A stretch of DNA of 39,550 nt. It comes from Actinomadura soli (GTDB lineage: Bacteria > Actinomycetota > Actinomycetes > Streptosporangiales > Streptosporangiaceae). This document shows, piece by piece, positions 14,295 to 23,055 of this stretch. Every line of letters starts with the position of its first letter. Positions within the stretch are counted from its first letter, which is position 1. The DNA lies in assembly GCF_005889715.1 (NCBI RefSeq), contig NZ_VCKW01000052.1, positions 1 to 39,550 of the forward strand. Reading direction: 5' to 3'. The notes under the pieces were generated by a model. That model did not search any database. It worked only from the letters and a program-made list of their open reading frames with translations, and was not told where the DNA came from. Position numbers and translations under genes: made by a program.

Positions 14295-17200
14295 TCATTG
14301 GGTTGTGTCTGGGCGCAGTTCGTCCAGGAGGGCGCGGACCTTGTCGGCTTCGGGGAGGTGGAGGTCGGTGTAGGCGGCCAGGGCCTGTTGCCAGTTCTCG
14401 ATCGCCTGGCGGTGGTGGCCGAGGTCGTGGTGGGCGTGGGCGAGACCGTCGAGGGCGCGGGCCCGCCCGTACGGGTCGCCGATCTCGCCGGCGAGTGACA
14501 GGGCCTCCTGGTGGTGGGTGAGGGCGCGGTTCTGGTCGCCGGCGCGGCGGGCGGTCTCGCCCAGCCCGTTCAGGGCCTCGTCCTCCAGCGGACGGTTGGC
14601 GATCGCACGTGCCAGATCGAGCGCCTGGCGGAAGTGTTCGAATGCCGCCTCGTATCGTCCGACCCGGCTGTAGACGCCGGCGACCTCGCATAGCGCGGAA
14701 CCTTCGTAGAGACGGCTGGCGGTCGTGTGCGCCAGGTCGAGCGCCTGGCGGAGGTGTTCGAATGCTTCCTCGTATCGTCCGAGCTGTCCGTAGACGCCGC
14801 CGAGCCCGCTCAGCACGAGGGGCGGGCGCCTGACGTCGCCGGTGTCCCGCGCCAAGGTGAGGGCCTGCTCGTAGTGAGTGACGGCCCGGTCGTAGCGTCC
14901 GTGGGCCCTGTGGACGGACCCGAGGCCCTCCAATGCCTTGGCCTGGAGAACGAAGTCGCCGGTTTCGCGCGCCGCTTTCAACGCCTGCTGGTAGCGGGTG
15001 AGCGCCTCGTTGCCAAGCCCCAGGTGCCATGAGGTCGAACCGAGGTCGGCAAGGACACGGCCCCGGAGAATGCGGTTGCCCGTGTCCTCCGCCAGGGTGA
15101 GGGCCTGCTCGTAGTGGGCGAGCGCCTCGTCGTTGCGTCCCCGGTGCCGGTAGAAGAGGCCAAGGTAGTGCAGCGCATGGCTCTCGAGATCACAGTCGCC
15201 GGTGCCGCGGGCGGCCGTGAGCGCGTACGTGTACAGGCTGAGGGCCTCCTCGTGGCTGCCTCGGTGTTCGAAGTAGCACCACAAGGTGTTGGACAGGTCG
15301 GCGACATGGGAGGGCCAGCCATGTTCGGCGGCATGGACGGCGACGGCGACCATGTTGTGCCGCTCGGTCTCCAGCCAGGCTATGGCCTGCTCTTCGTCCG
15401 CGAAGGCCGGTGCCGGCGTCGTGGAGGCGGGGATGCTGGACCGGTAGAACCGGTCGCTGCAGGCGACGGTGTCCATGGCGAGGCCGGCGGTGTGCCGGAA
15501 GTGGTCGAACTCCCGGCTCAGGGCCGCGTGCCGCTCCGTCTCACTGGCTTCGCCGTCGGCGAGGTGGACGGCGTGGAGCCGGAGAAGCTCGTGGAAGCGG
15601 TACCGGCAGGCCGTGCGCTGCTCCAGCAGGTGGAAGTCAACGAGCTGCTCGACCAGCCGGTCGGCCTCGTCCAGCGTGAGATCCGCCAGGGCGGCGGCCG
15701 TATATGTGTCGAAGTCGGCACCGGGGTGCAGGCCGAGCAGCCGGAACAGGCGTCGCTGGTCGCCGGTGAGGTAGTGGTAGGACAGGGCGAACACGGCGGC
15801 GACGTCGCGGTCTCCGACGGCGAGTTCCGTCAGCCGCCGCCGCTCATGATGTAGCCGTTCGATCAGGTGGGTGACGCTCCAGACGGGGCGGGTCCGGAGG
15901 CGGGCGGCCGCGATGCGGATCGCCAAGGGCAGGTACCCGCACAACCGCACCACCTCTCGGACGGCCTGCGGGTCGACCAGGGCATGGGCGTCGCCGGCGA
16001 TCCGGGTGAACAGCGCGGTCGCGTCTCCCAGCGGCAGGACGTCGAGGGACAGCGTGTGGGCGGCCTCAAGGTCGGCAAGGCGGCGGCGGCTGGTGACCAG
16101 TACCAGACAGTCGGGTGTGCCGGGAAGCAGCGGCCGAACCTGAGCGGCACTGGCGGCGTTGTCCAGCACGACGAGGGCCTTGCGCCCGGCGAGTTCAGCG
16201 CGCCACAGCGCGGATCGTTCTTCGGCCCCCTCCGGGATCTTCTCCCGAGGGACCTGCAGGGCGTGCAACAGCCGGTCCAGCGCGCTCGCCGGGCTGAGGG
16301 GCTCCCGGTCGGCGGTATGAGCATCCAGATCGATGAATATCTGGGCGTCCGGGTAACGGTCGGTCAGGGTGTGGGCGGCGTGGACGGCCAAGGCGGTCTT
16401 ACCGATCCCGGCCATTCCGTCGATCGCGCTGATCACCACCGCCTTCGCGGCGTCCTCGGCCACCGGCAGCGCTGAGAAGAGCCGCTCAAGCTCGCTCGTG
16501 CGGCCGGTGAAATCGGTGATGTCGCGAGGCAGGAAATGGCGAGGGTCCGGATGGGAGTCTCGCGGTGCGGCGAGGTCGGCGTCGCCGGTGAGGATCTGCT
16601 GGTGGATGCGCTGAAGTTCCGCCCCCGGCTCCGTCCCGAGGTTATCGATCAGGACGCGCCGGGCTTCTTGGAACACTTGGAGCGCTTCTGCCCGGCGCCC
16701 GGCCCGGTACAGCGACAGTATGTGAAGACCGGTGAGCCGCTCACGCAGCGGATACTCCGTCACCCATTGAGTCAATTCGGTGGAGAGCTTGTGGTGCTGG
16801 CCGAGCGTGAGTTCCAGGTCGGCCAGTTCTTCCACGGCGGCGAGGCGTTTCTCGTCCAGGACGGCTCGCTGCGGCTCCAAGGACGGGCTGTCCAATCCCG
16901 CGAGGGCCGGGCCGCGCCACAGAGCCAGGGCGGCGCGGAACTCGGTGACGGCGTCCTCGATCCGGTGGTCGGCGGCGTATCGGCGGGCCCGCGTGACGAG
17001 GTGGTCGAAGACACTGATGTCGAGGGCATCGCCGGCGACCTGGAGCCGGTAACCGTCCTGGCCCACCGGCACCAGTCCTGCCTCACCGCTTCCGGTCAGC
17101 GTTCGCCGCAGATCAGAGACGATATTGCGGATCTGCTTCTTGGCGGTCGCGGGTGGATTCTCCTCCCACGCCACGTCGATCAACCGAGGTAATGGCACGA

Positions 17201-17318
17201 CACGGTTGGCGGACAGTAATAAGGCGGTGAGCACTTTTTGGTGGCGGGCCGGTCCGGGGTTCACCGGTCGCCCGCCGGCTCGGATTTCCAGCGGGCCCAG
17301 AATCCGAAGATTCGTCAT
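14295..17318 (-). CDS. AfsR/SARP-family transcriptional regulator (SARP-NB-ARC-TPR)
   Basis: A 1007-residue regulator with the full AfsR plan. A winged-helix DNA-binding domain (about 3-95) is followed by the bacterial transcriptional activation domain (about 100-245, ISVFDHLVTRARR to PGAELQRIHQQIL). Then come an NB-ARC ATPase (about 265-560; P-loop GMAGIGKTAL at 301-310, LVVLDNAASAAQV, LVTSRRRL) and a long array of TPR repeats (about 650-1000; recurring ALxHYEQALTLA units). SARPs activate antibiotic clusters by binding 11-bp-spaced direct repeats near the -10. Such an array lies upstream of the divergent operon, 229 nt from this start. ATG 17318 has GAGGAG 5 nt away; ATG 17321 is too close to it. 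Confidence 0.92.
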   Translation of the reverse strand: MTNLRILGPLEIRAGGRPVNPGPARHQKVLTALLLSANRVVPLPRLIDVAWEENPPATAKKQIRNIVSDLRRTLTGSGEAGLVPVGQDGYRLQVAGDALDISVFDHLVTRARRYAADHRIEDAVTEFRAALALWRGPALAGLDSPSLEPQRAVLDEKRLAAVEELADLELTLGQHHKLSTELTQWVTEYPLRERLTGLHILSLYRAGRRAEALQVFQEARRVLIDNLGTEPGAELQRIHQQILTGDADLAAPRDSHPDPRHFLPRDITDFTGRTSELERLFSALPVAEDAAKAVVISAIDGMAGIGKTALAVHAAHTLTDRYPDAQIFIDLDAHTADREPLSPASALDRLLHALQVPREKIPEGAEERSALWRAELAGRKALVVLDNAASAAQVRPLLPGTPDCLVLVTSRRRLADLEAAHTLSLDVLPLGDATALFTRIAGDAHALVDPQAVREVVRLCGYLPLAIRIAAARLRTRPVWSVTHLIERLHHERRRLTELAVGDRDVAAVFALSYHYLTGDQRRLFRLLGLHPGADFDTYTAAALADLTLDEADRLVEQLVDFHLLEQRTACRYRFHELLRLHAVHLADGEASETERHAALSREFDHFRHTAGLAMDTVACSDRFYRSSIPASTTPAPAFADEEQAIAWLETERHNMVAVAVHAAEHGWPSHVADLSNTLWCYFEHRGSHEEALSLYTYALTAARGTGDCDLESHALHYLGLFYRHRGRNDEALAHYEQALTLAEDTGNRILRGRVLADLGSTSWHLGLGNEALTRYQQALKAARETGDFVLQAKALEGLGSVHRAHGRYDRAVTHYEQALTLARDTGDVRRPPLVLSGLGGVYGQLGRYEEAFEHLRQALDLAHTTASRLYEGSALCEVAGVYSRVGRYEAAFEHFRQALDLARAIANRPLEDEALNGLGETARRAGDQNRALTHHQEALSLAGEIGDPYGRARALDGLAHAHHDLGHHRQAIENWQQALAAYTDLHLPEADKVRALLDELRPDTTQ

Positions 17319-17776
17319 CATTTCTCCTCGGGGTCGATCAACATCCCACAAGCCGCGCCAACACGTCAGCAACCGGTTTTGACCCTTGTGGCCGCATGCA
17401 GCCATCCCTCATCCAGCGGCGTCCGCCCGGCGAATGGGTGTGAATGGCACCTGTTCGACCGCCTCCGATCGCTTAGCGTAAGAATGCGAATACCGGCTGT
17501 ACGGCGGCGGATGGCGATGGCACCGGCCCGGCTTCGAGGACGCGGGCTAGGACCGGACTAGGACCAGACCAGGACCGGACTAGGACCGCGTCTCGCACGC
17601 TGCCCCTATGACGTATCGACGTGCATGGGACGAACAAGCGCCGCCAGCAGCCGGTGGCCATGCGCTTGACGGCTCGGTTCCGCACAACACCTTCCCCAAC
17701 GCGCCGGGTCTACTCGAGTGCGCCGCCCGCGATGAGGAATTCCCTGGCGCTGAAATGAATCTGATCGAGGACGGTC
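17319..17776. other. Divergent regulatory region between SARP gene and biosynthetic operon
   Basis: A 458-base region with no long gene. It holds the SARP promoter (no clear -35/-10 by eye), a tandem 11-bp repeat array at 17547-17590 and a short ORF from 17608. TATGAC at 17607-17612, 16 nt past the array, is a possible -10 for the operon. Confidence 0.5.
17547..17590 (+). promoter_or_regulatory. Four tandem 11-bp repeats, candidate SARP binding site
   Basis: Four consecutive 11-mers follow the pattern CTAGGACCGGA. Copies 2 and 3 differ at one position each; copy 4 differs only at its last bases. SARP regulators such as ActII-ORF4 and DnrI bind direct repeats with exactly this 11-bp, one-helical-turn spacing just upstream of the -10. 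The array lies between the SARP gene and the operon it probably activates. Confidence 0.7.
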
Positions 17777-17784
17777 ATGCGTAG
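17608..17784 (+). CDS. Possible 58-aa leader or precursor peptide, overlapping the operon's first gene
   Basis: ATG 17608 opens a 58-codon frame ending in TAG at 17782-17784, 8 bp into the flavoprotein gene. The peptide is polar, begins MTYRRAWDEQ, has a single cysteine (LLECAARDEE) and ends MNLIEDGHA. The flavoprotein's own GAGGA site lies inside this frame, which would suit translational coupling. Against it: no ribosome binding site precedes ATG 17608, and GC at third positions is only about 55 percent, well below neighbouring genes. It may be chance sequence in the leader of the SARP-controlled transcript. Confidence 0.25.
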   Translation: MTYRRAWDEQAPPAAGGHALDGSVPHNTFPNAPGLLECAARDEEFPGAEMNLIEDGHA

Positions 17785-19240
17785 CCAGAGAGCTGACCGA
17801 ACCGAGTGGCAGGTCCTCGTCGTCGGCGCGGGAAACGCGGGCCTTTGCGCCGGAATCGCGGCATTGCAGGCCGGGGCCAGGGACGTCGTGGTACTCGACT
17901 CCGCGCCCAGAGAACTCCGTGGCGGGAACAGTGCGCTGACGAAGAGCATGCGCTTTTCCTGGGCCACCGGATCATTCATCGCCGCGTTGCTGCGAGATTC
18001 GGACCAGCACAGGGTGGACGACATCTTGACCGGCTGGTCGGGATATAGCGATGAGCAGTACCTCGACGATTGGTTGCGGGTATCCGGCGGTCAGGTGGAC
18101 AAGGCGCTCATCGAGTCGATCACTTGCCGCTCGGCCGACACGATCGCGTGGATGCGCGCGTCCGGCCAGCGCTGGGTGCCGAGGCCGGACCCACTGCCGG
18201 GTGACGTGCCCGTGATCTTCGAGGGCGGTGGGCAGGGCCTGCAGGCGCGGAATTTCGCCGAGTTCGAGCGCCTTGGCGGCACGGTCCGTTACGGCAGCAC
18301 CGTCACCGACATCGAGCGGATCGCCGGTGACCGGTATGTCGTGCGGGGGTCGGGCGAAACGTTTCCCATCGTGAGTGACGCGCTGGTGCTGGCGTCCGGT
18401 GGCTTCGAGGGGAATCCGCAAACGCGTGAGCGCTATCTCGGCGACCAGTGGCGAGATGTGAAACTGCGTGGAGTGCCCTTCAACAACGGGGCGCCAATGG
18501 AGGCGGCGATCGCGCTCGGCGCCGACACGGCCGGCAACTGGAAAAAGTGCCATGCCACGCCGCAGGGGACCGAACTACCCGACTATGTGCTTCCCGGCCA
18601 GATGCACGAGTCGCACCTGCTGACGCGCTACGCCTTTCCCTTGGGCATTGTCGTCAATCGGGACGGGCGCCGGTTCTTCGACGAGTCGGCCGGCTACAGC
18701 AATCTCACCTATGTCTCGCTGGGCCAGCAGATCATGCACCAGCCAGGGAAGATCGCTTTTCAGATATTCGACGGGAAAGTGCTCGCTGCCCGGTCGCTGC
18801 CGGCGGGCTACCTCGGCGATCCGGCGGCGGTGATCGTTCGAACGCTCGAAGAGGGCGCCGAACGGCTCGGCATCGATTCCGGGAATCTGGTCGACGAGGT
18901 CGGTCGCCTGAACGATTCGAGCGGCGATCTGACGCCCGCTGCGGCGGGCAACACCCCGCGGGCGCCCAAACGTCTGGACTCGCCCCCATTCCTGTTCGTC
19001 CCAGTGGTCAGTGGCCTGACGTTCACCTACGGGGGGCTGTCGGTGACCACGGGGGCCCAGGTGCGCGGCGGGGGAGAGCCGATCGAGGGCCTCTACGCCG
19101 CCGGGGTGATCGTCGGCGGGCTGTACGACGAGGGGTATCCGGCCGGAACGGGGTTGATGGCGGGTGCCGTCCTGGGCCGGGCCGCTGGAACGTCGGCGGC
19201 GGCCCACGCGGCCCGAGTCCGAGGGAAAGGGTCGTGTTGA
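17777..19240 (+). CDS. FAD-dependent dehydrogenase, fumarate reductase/tricarballylate dehydrogenase family
   Basis: A 487-residue FAD_binding_2 flavoprotein. The dinucleotide fold is at residues 13-40 (VLVVGAGNAGLCAG), with RGGNSALTKS after it. The catalytic-domain part has NNGAPMEAAIALGAD. The C-terminal FAD loop reads TYGGLSVTTGAQV and GLYAAGVIVGG, ending with the GYPAGTGLMAGAVLG motif. Relatives (TcuA, 3-ketosteroid dehydrogenases) introduce or reduce a C=C bond next to a carbonyl or carboxylate. The substrate is unknown. GAGGA lies 5 nt before ATG 17777. It is the first gene of a four-gene run under the 11-bp repeat array, so it is probably a biosynthetic oxidation step. Confidence 0.85.
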   Translation: MRSQRADRTEWQVLVVGAGNAGLCAGIAALQAGARDVVVLDSAPRELRGGNSALTKSMRFSWATGSFIAALLRDSDQHRVDDILTGWSGYSDEQYLDDWLRVSGGQVDKALIESITCRSADTIAWMRASGQRWVPRPDPLPGDVPVIFEGGGQGLQARNFAEFERLGGTVRYGSTVTDIERIAGDRYVVRGSGETFPIVSDALVLASGGFEGNPQTRERYLGDQWRDVKLRGVPFNNGAPMEAAIALGADTAGNWKKCHATPQGTELPDYVLPGQMHESHLLTRYAFPLGIVVNRDGRRFFDESAGYSNLTYVSLGQQIMHQPGKIAFQIFDGKVLAARSLPAGYLGDPAAVIVRTLEEGAERLGIDSGNLVDEVGRLNDSSGDLTPAAAGNTPRAPKRLDSPPFLFVPVVSGLTFTYGGLSVTTGAQVRGGGEPIEGLYAAGVIVGGLYDEGYPAGTGLMAGAVLGRAAGTSAAAHAARVRGKGSC

Positions 19241-19262
19241 CCGGCGAGCCCGGTGTCCCGGC

Positions 19263-20297
19263 ATGAAGATCGTGGTCGTTGGAATCGGGATGATCGGCTC
19301 ACGTCACGCGGCCATTTTCCGGGAGGCGGGCCACGAGGTCGTCACCGTCGACCCGAGGGGCGGCGCGGACCACGGCCGGTTGTCGGAATTGCCCTTCCCC
19401 TCAAGCGTCGATGCCTGGGTCATCGCCACGCCGACCGCCGCCCATCTTCCAGCGCTCGGCGAGATCCTGCGGCGCTGCCCGGACGCCCGCGTCCTCCTGG
19501 AGAAACCGGCCTGCTACCCGACGGAGATCGCCGATCTCGTGCGAACGGTCCGGCGGCACCCCCGCTCCCGGATCGTGGTCAATGACGTCTACGGCCACAG
19601 CGAGGCCGTGCGGCGCTTCGCGGAGTCCGTGCGGCGACTGAGCGAGTCCGACCCGATTACAAAGGTGACCGTGGAATTCACCAAGAACCGGGAGTTGGAC
19701 GTCGCCAACGGCAGATTCGTCGATACGCAATACGGCGAGGCGGGCTACGAGTTCTTCCATATGCTGAGCATTCTCCGGTCGGTTCTCCCGGCTGACACCT
19801 ACCGGAGGTACCTGCGAACCCTCCCGGCCCTGGTCACTCCCGAGATGCGGGTGCGGACATCGACCGAGGACCTACCGGATATCGAGCTTTACGCATCCTC
19901 GGCCGGTGTCATCGGCCACGCAGACCTGGCCGGGTTCGCCTTCTCCGCGAACGCGGCCAGGGAGCATATCGCGCGGTCGGTGATCCCCTACGGGACGGAT
20001 CTGAGATATCGATTCGCGGATGTGGAACTCGGCTCTGGAAAGCATGTGACGCTCGTCTTCGAAGCATGCTACGGCGATGATCCGGATTACAAGAACAAAC
20101 ATGCCGTCCATATTCGCGGCACCGGGACCTGGCGACATTTCACGATCTCCGGAAACCATTTCAAGGAGGCGCTCCTGCGGCAACTGCACCTGCTAGATCG
20201 AACGGCGGAGGGCACGGCCGTGATGCGACTACCCGAGCATCGGTTCCTGGCCGGCCTCGGCTGGGCCACATCCACCGTTCTCTGCCATGTCATCTGA
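19263..20297 (+). CDS. Gfo/Idh/MocA-family NAD(P)-dependent oxidoreductase
   Basis: A 344-residue protein with an N-terminal Rossmann domain (MKIVVVGIGMIGSRHAAIF) and the family's EKP motif (LLEKPACYP, about residues 79-87), where lysine contacts cofactor and substrate. The C-terminal alpha/beta domain includes the helix with EFFHMLSILR. Such enzymes oxidise or reduce sugars, cyclitols or sugar nucleotides at a hydroxyl/keto carbon. It starts 22 nt after the flavoprotein stop, in one operon. With a UDP-glucose dehydrogenase downstream, a sugar or uronate substrate is plausible but unproven. Confidence 0.82.
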   Translation: MKIVVVGIGMIGSRHAAIFREAGHEVVTVDPRGGADHGRLSELPFPSSVDAWVIATPTAAHLPALGEILRRCPDARVLLEKPACYPTEIADLVRTVRRHPRSRIVVNDVYGHSEAVRRFAESVRRLSESDPITKVTVEFTKNRELDVANGRFVDTQYGEAGYEFFHMLSILRSVLPADTYRRYLRTLPALVTPEMRVRTSTEDLPDIELYASSAGVIGHADLAGFAFSANAAREHIARSVIPYGTDLRYRFADVELGSGKHVTLVFEACYGDDPDYKNKHAVHIRGTGTWRHFTISGNHFKEALLRQLHLLDRTAEGTAVMRLPEHRFLAGLGWATSTVLCHVI

Positions 20298-20356
20298 AGC
20301 CGGCCGGTAATTCGACGCCTGAGAACAGCGACAAGCAACAAGATTGGGAATGTGGA

Positions 20357-21547
20357 ATGACCCAGAACACACAGAACTGCTCGACATTGCTGCGGCTCGC
20401 CCCCGGCATGCTGCCCGAGGTTACGGACGAGCAGTCCGCCCGGGCTCGGATCGCAAGCCAGATCGGGTCCGACGAGAGCGCCTACAAACTGTTCGGCCAG
20501 ACGTGCCGATTCGAGGCCCCCTACACGGCGAGCTGGATTCACGGTCCCGGAGAGAAGTCTCCCTATCTGTCGCTGGAGCTGGCTGCGACGTCGCTGGACG
20601 ACGACCGGTACCGCGCCACACTGGCCGACATCGTGCTGTCCACCTCGACGGCCATCCCGTACGACTACCGGGCCCTGGCCGCGGAGGAACTCCTGCGTTT
20701 CGGGCCGGGCGACTTCATCGGCCCCCTCCAGGCGGCGGTGGACTGCTACGTGCCGTTGGGGCACCGCACCCAGCAGGCGAAGGTCGACGTCTCCACCGAC
20801 GGCATCGACCACCTCTTCGAGATCCCGGACACCGTCGCGGGACGGCTCGACGTCCTGACCGCCGCCAGCGCGGCGAAGACGCTGGAGAGCCGATGCCTGC
20901 TGGCCCAGCGCGTCCTCGGGCAGGCTCCTCGGGCGGAGTCGCCCGCATCCGACGCGGAACGTCTGATCGCCGAGGACGTCGGGACCGACATGATCTCGCC
21001 CGCGGACTACCTCGTCCCCTGGGACCAGGAGTTTCCCGGGGAGAACGGCGCCACGCTCACCCTCGCGGAGTTGTTGCGCATCGTCCTGCTGTGCCCGGAG
21101 TTCAAACTCCCGGACGCGAAGGTGCGGCCGATCCTGGTGGACTTCTACCGATCGGTCCTGCGGACCAGCGGGCGCTCGATCATCGGCCTTTCCGCCGGCG
21201 TCTTCCATGTGGAGCACAGCACGCTCACCACGCCGTCCTACTACTACCAGGGACGCGACGCCATTCTCGGCAAGGGCCTGGTGATCGACTGCGTCGGCGG
21301 TGCGATCCTGCAGAGCGGGTCGTTCCTGGGCGGGGGCTTCATGCCCATTCTCATTCACACCCACAAGCACATCCGCAAGAGCGGTGAGGCCGGGGCGTCG
21401 GAGCGGAAGCGGATACTTCCGTGCATCTTCGCCGCTGAAGCCGGCGCCCGGTTCCCGATGGACGCGATCGGCCTTTTCGAGACGGTGGACTACCTCGAAA
21501 AGGACACCCCGTACCAAGGAATCCGGGCACTTTCCCTCAACGAGTAA
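20357..21547 (+). CDS. Unrecognised 396-aa protein, possible beta-helix acyltransferase-like C-terminus
   Basis: I do not recognise a family for the first ~270 residues, which are soluble and have no signal or membrane segment. From about residue 270 the pattern changes to short turns of hydrophobic-Gly steps (SAGVFHVEHS, DAILGKGLVIDCVGGAILQS, GSFLGGG), ending in PILIHTHKHIR. This resembles the left-handed beta-helix of hexapeptide acyltransferases, whose catalytic histidine lies in such a segment. It may transfer an acyl group to a sugar or amine within the operon, but the assignment is by pattern only. It begins 59 nt after the preceding gene. ATG 20357 has a GGGAAT site upstream. Confidence 0.6.
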   Translation: MTQNTQNCSTLLRLAPGMLPEVTDEQSARARIASQIGSDESAYKLFGQTCRFEAPYTASWIHGPGEKSPYLSLELAATSLDDDRYRATLADIVLSTSTAIPYDYRALAAEELLRFGPGDFIGPLQAAVDCYVPLGHRTQQAKVDVSTDGIDHLFEIPDTVAGRLDVLTAASAAKTLESRCLLAQRVLGQAPRAESPASDAERLIAEDVGTDMISPADYLVPWDQEFPGENGATLTLAELLRIVLLCPEFKLPDAKVRPILVDFYRSVLRTSGRSIIGLSAGVFHVEHSTLTTPSYYYQGRDAILGKGLVIDCVGGAILQSGSFLGGGFMPILIHTHKHIRKSGEAGASERKRILPCIFAAEAGARFPMDAIGLFETVDYLEKDTPYQGIRALSLNE

Positions 21548-21653
21548 CCGGGCCCCCGCCGACCCCATACCGGACCGCGTTGCGCAATGCGGGCGAGCGC
21601 AACGCCATGCAGACCGTCGGATCCTTCGTCGAAACCACCGAACTCGCGCCCTC

Positions 21654-21704
21654 CCCGCGACCGGGTCGGATGGCCGCACGCCGGCCATCCGACCCGGTCG
21701 CGGG
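21654..21704. terminator. Perfect 23-bp-stem hairpin before the UDP-glucose dehydrogenase gene
   Basis: Bases 21654-21676 and 21682-21704 are perfect reverse complements (arm begins CCCGCGACCGGGTCGG) with a 5-nt loop. It lies between two co-directional genes and ends 25 nt before the next start. No T-tract follows. It could terminate, attenuate or process the operon transcript, so the last gene may be expressed differently from the first three. Confidence 0.6.
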
Positions 21705-21729
21705 ACGGCGGAAGAACAAGAGGATGAAT

Positions 21730-23055
21730 ATGGTCGAATTCAACGTCGCCGTCGTGGGTGCGGGCTATGTCGGGCTGACGACGGCCGCATGCCTGGCGTC
21801 ACTGGGACACCGGGTTGTGTGCGCCGACGTGAACCTCGCCAAGCTCGACGGGCTCTCCCACGGAGAGACGACCATCCGGGAGCCGGGATTGCGCGAGCTC
21901 GTCGTGAACGGTCTGGAGACCGGCCGCCTGCGATTCGTGCTCGGCGCGGCCGCCGCGGCGTCCGGGGCCGATGTCGTCTTCGTCTGCGTGCCGACACCGA
22001 TGGGACGCGACGGGGCGGCGGACCTGACCACGTTGGAGACCGTTGTGGCGGAGCTGCGCGACGTACTGCCGCCGGGCTGTGTCGTGGTGAACAAGTCGAC
22101 GGTCCCCGTGGGCACCGCCGTCCGCACCGCCGAGCTGCTCGGCCGGGCGGACGTGGCCGTGGTGTCCAACCCGGAGTTCCTCCGCGAAGGGTCGGCGGTC
22201 GAGGACTTCCTGAACCCCGACCGGATCGTGATCGGTTCGGAAGTCCCGGAGGCCGCCGGGCGTGTCGCCGCCCTGTACGAACTGCTCGGGGCGCCCGTTC
22301 TGCGAACCGGTCCGGCGAGCGCGGAGATCATCAAGTACGCCTCCAACAGCTACCTTGCCACCCGCCTTTCCTTTGTGAACGCCATCGCCGAGCTGTGCGA
22401 GCACATGGGCGCCGACATCGACGACGTGCGGAAGGGAATGGGTTTCGACAGGCGGATCGGCATGTCGTTCCTGCGGCCTGGCCCGGGATGGGGCGGGTCG
22501 TGCTTGCCGAAGGACACCCGCGCCCTCCTTCGGTCCGCGGAGGCGGTCGGCTGCGAGTTCCCGATTCTCCACGCCGCGATCGTCACCAACGTCCGGCAGC
22601 AGGAGCTTGTGGTCGACAGGGTGCGCCAGGCGGTGGGCGGCCGGCTGGCCGGGGTCCGCGTCGGCCTGCTCGGTCTGACGTTCAAGGCCGGCACCGACGA
22701 CCTGCGGGACTCTCCGGCGCTGGTGATCGCTGAACGGCTGGCCACCGAGGGTGCTGAACTTCTCGGCTACGACCCCGGCGTCCCGAGCCCCGTGCCCGGC
22801 ATGACGGACCGGATCCGGCTCATGGAGACGGCCTACCATGCGGCGAGCGGCGCGGCGGCGCTGATCCTGCTGACCGAGTGGCCCGAGTTCCGCGACCTCG
22901 ACTGGGAACGGATCGCCGACCTGCTCGCGGGCCGCACCGTCGTCGACACCCGGAACCTGCTGGACCCGTTCGTCCTGAACAAGGCGGGCCTCGCACACTG
23001 GTGCGTCGGCCGACCGGCACCGCAGGACCTGGCGAAGGACCACTCGACCGCATGA
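21730..23055 (+). CDS. UDP-glucose/UDP-sugar 6-dehydrogenase
   Basis: A 441-residue nucleotide-sugar dehydrogenase that oxidises UDP-glucose (or a related sugar nucleotide) to the uronate with two NAD. Features are the Rossmann motif VVGAGYVGL (8-16), NPEFLREGSAVEDFLNPDR, the substrate segment EIIKYASNSYLA, the catalytic cysteine C258 in WGGSCLPKD, and the C-terminal GLTFKAGTDDLRDSP. It is the last gene of the SARP-linked run and would supply a glucuronate-type unit. ATG 21730 is preferred because AAGAGG lies 6 nt before it; ATG 21724 would abut that site. It may instead serve capsule or wall polymer synthesis. Confidence 0.9.
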   Translation: MVEFNVAVVGAGYVGLTTAACLASLGHRVVCADVNLAKLDGLSHGETTIREPGLRELVVNGLETGRLRFVLGAAAAASGADVVFVCVPTPMGRDGAADLTTLETVVAELRDVLPPGCVVVNKSTVPVGTAVRTAELLGRADVAVVSNPEFLREGSAVEDFLNPDRIVIGSEVPEAAGRVAALYELLGAPVLRTGPASAEIIKYASNSYLATRLSFVNAIAELCEHMGADIDDVRKGMGFDRRIGMSFLRPGPGWGGSCLPKDTRALLRSAEAVGCEFPILHAAIVTNVRQQELVVDRVRQAVGGRLAGVRVGLLGLTFKAGTDDLRDSPALVIAERLATEGAELLGYDPGVPSPVPGMTDRIRLMETAYHAASGAAALILLTEWPEFRDLDWERIADLLAGRTVVDTRNLLDPFVLNKAGLAHWCVGRPAPQDLAKDHSTA

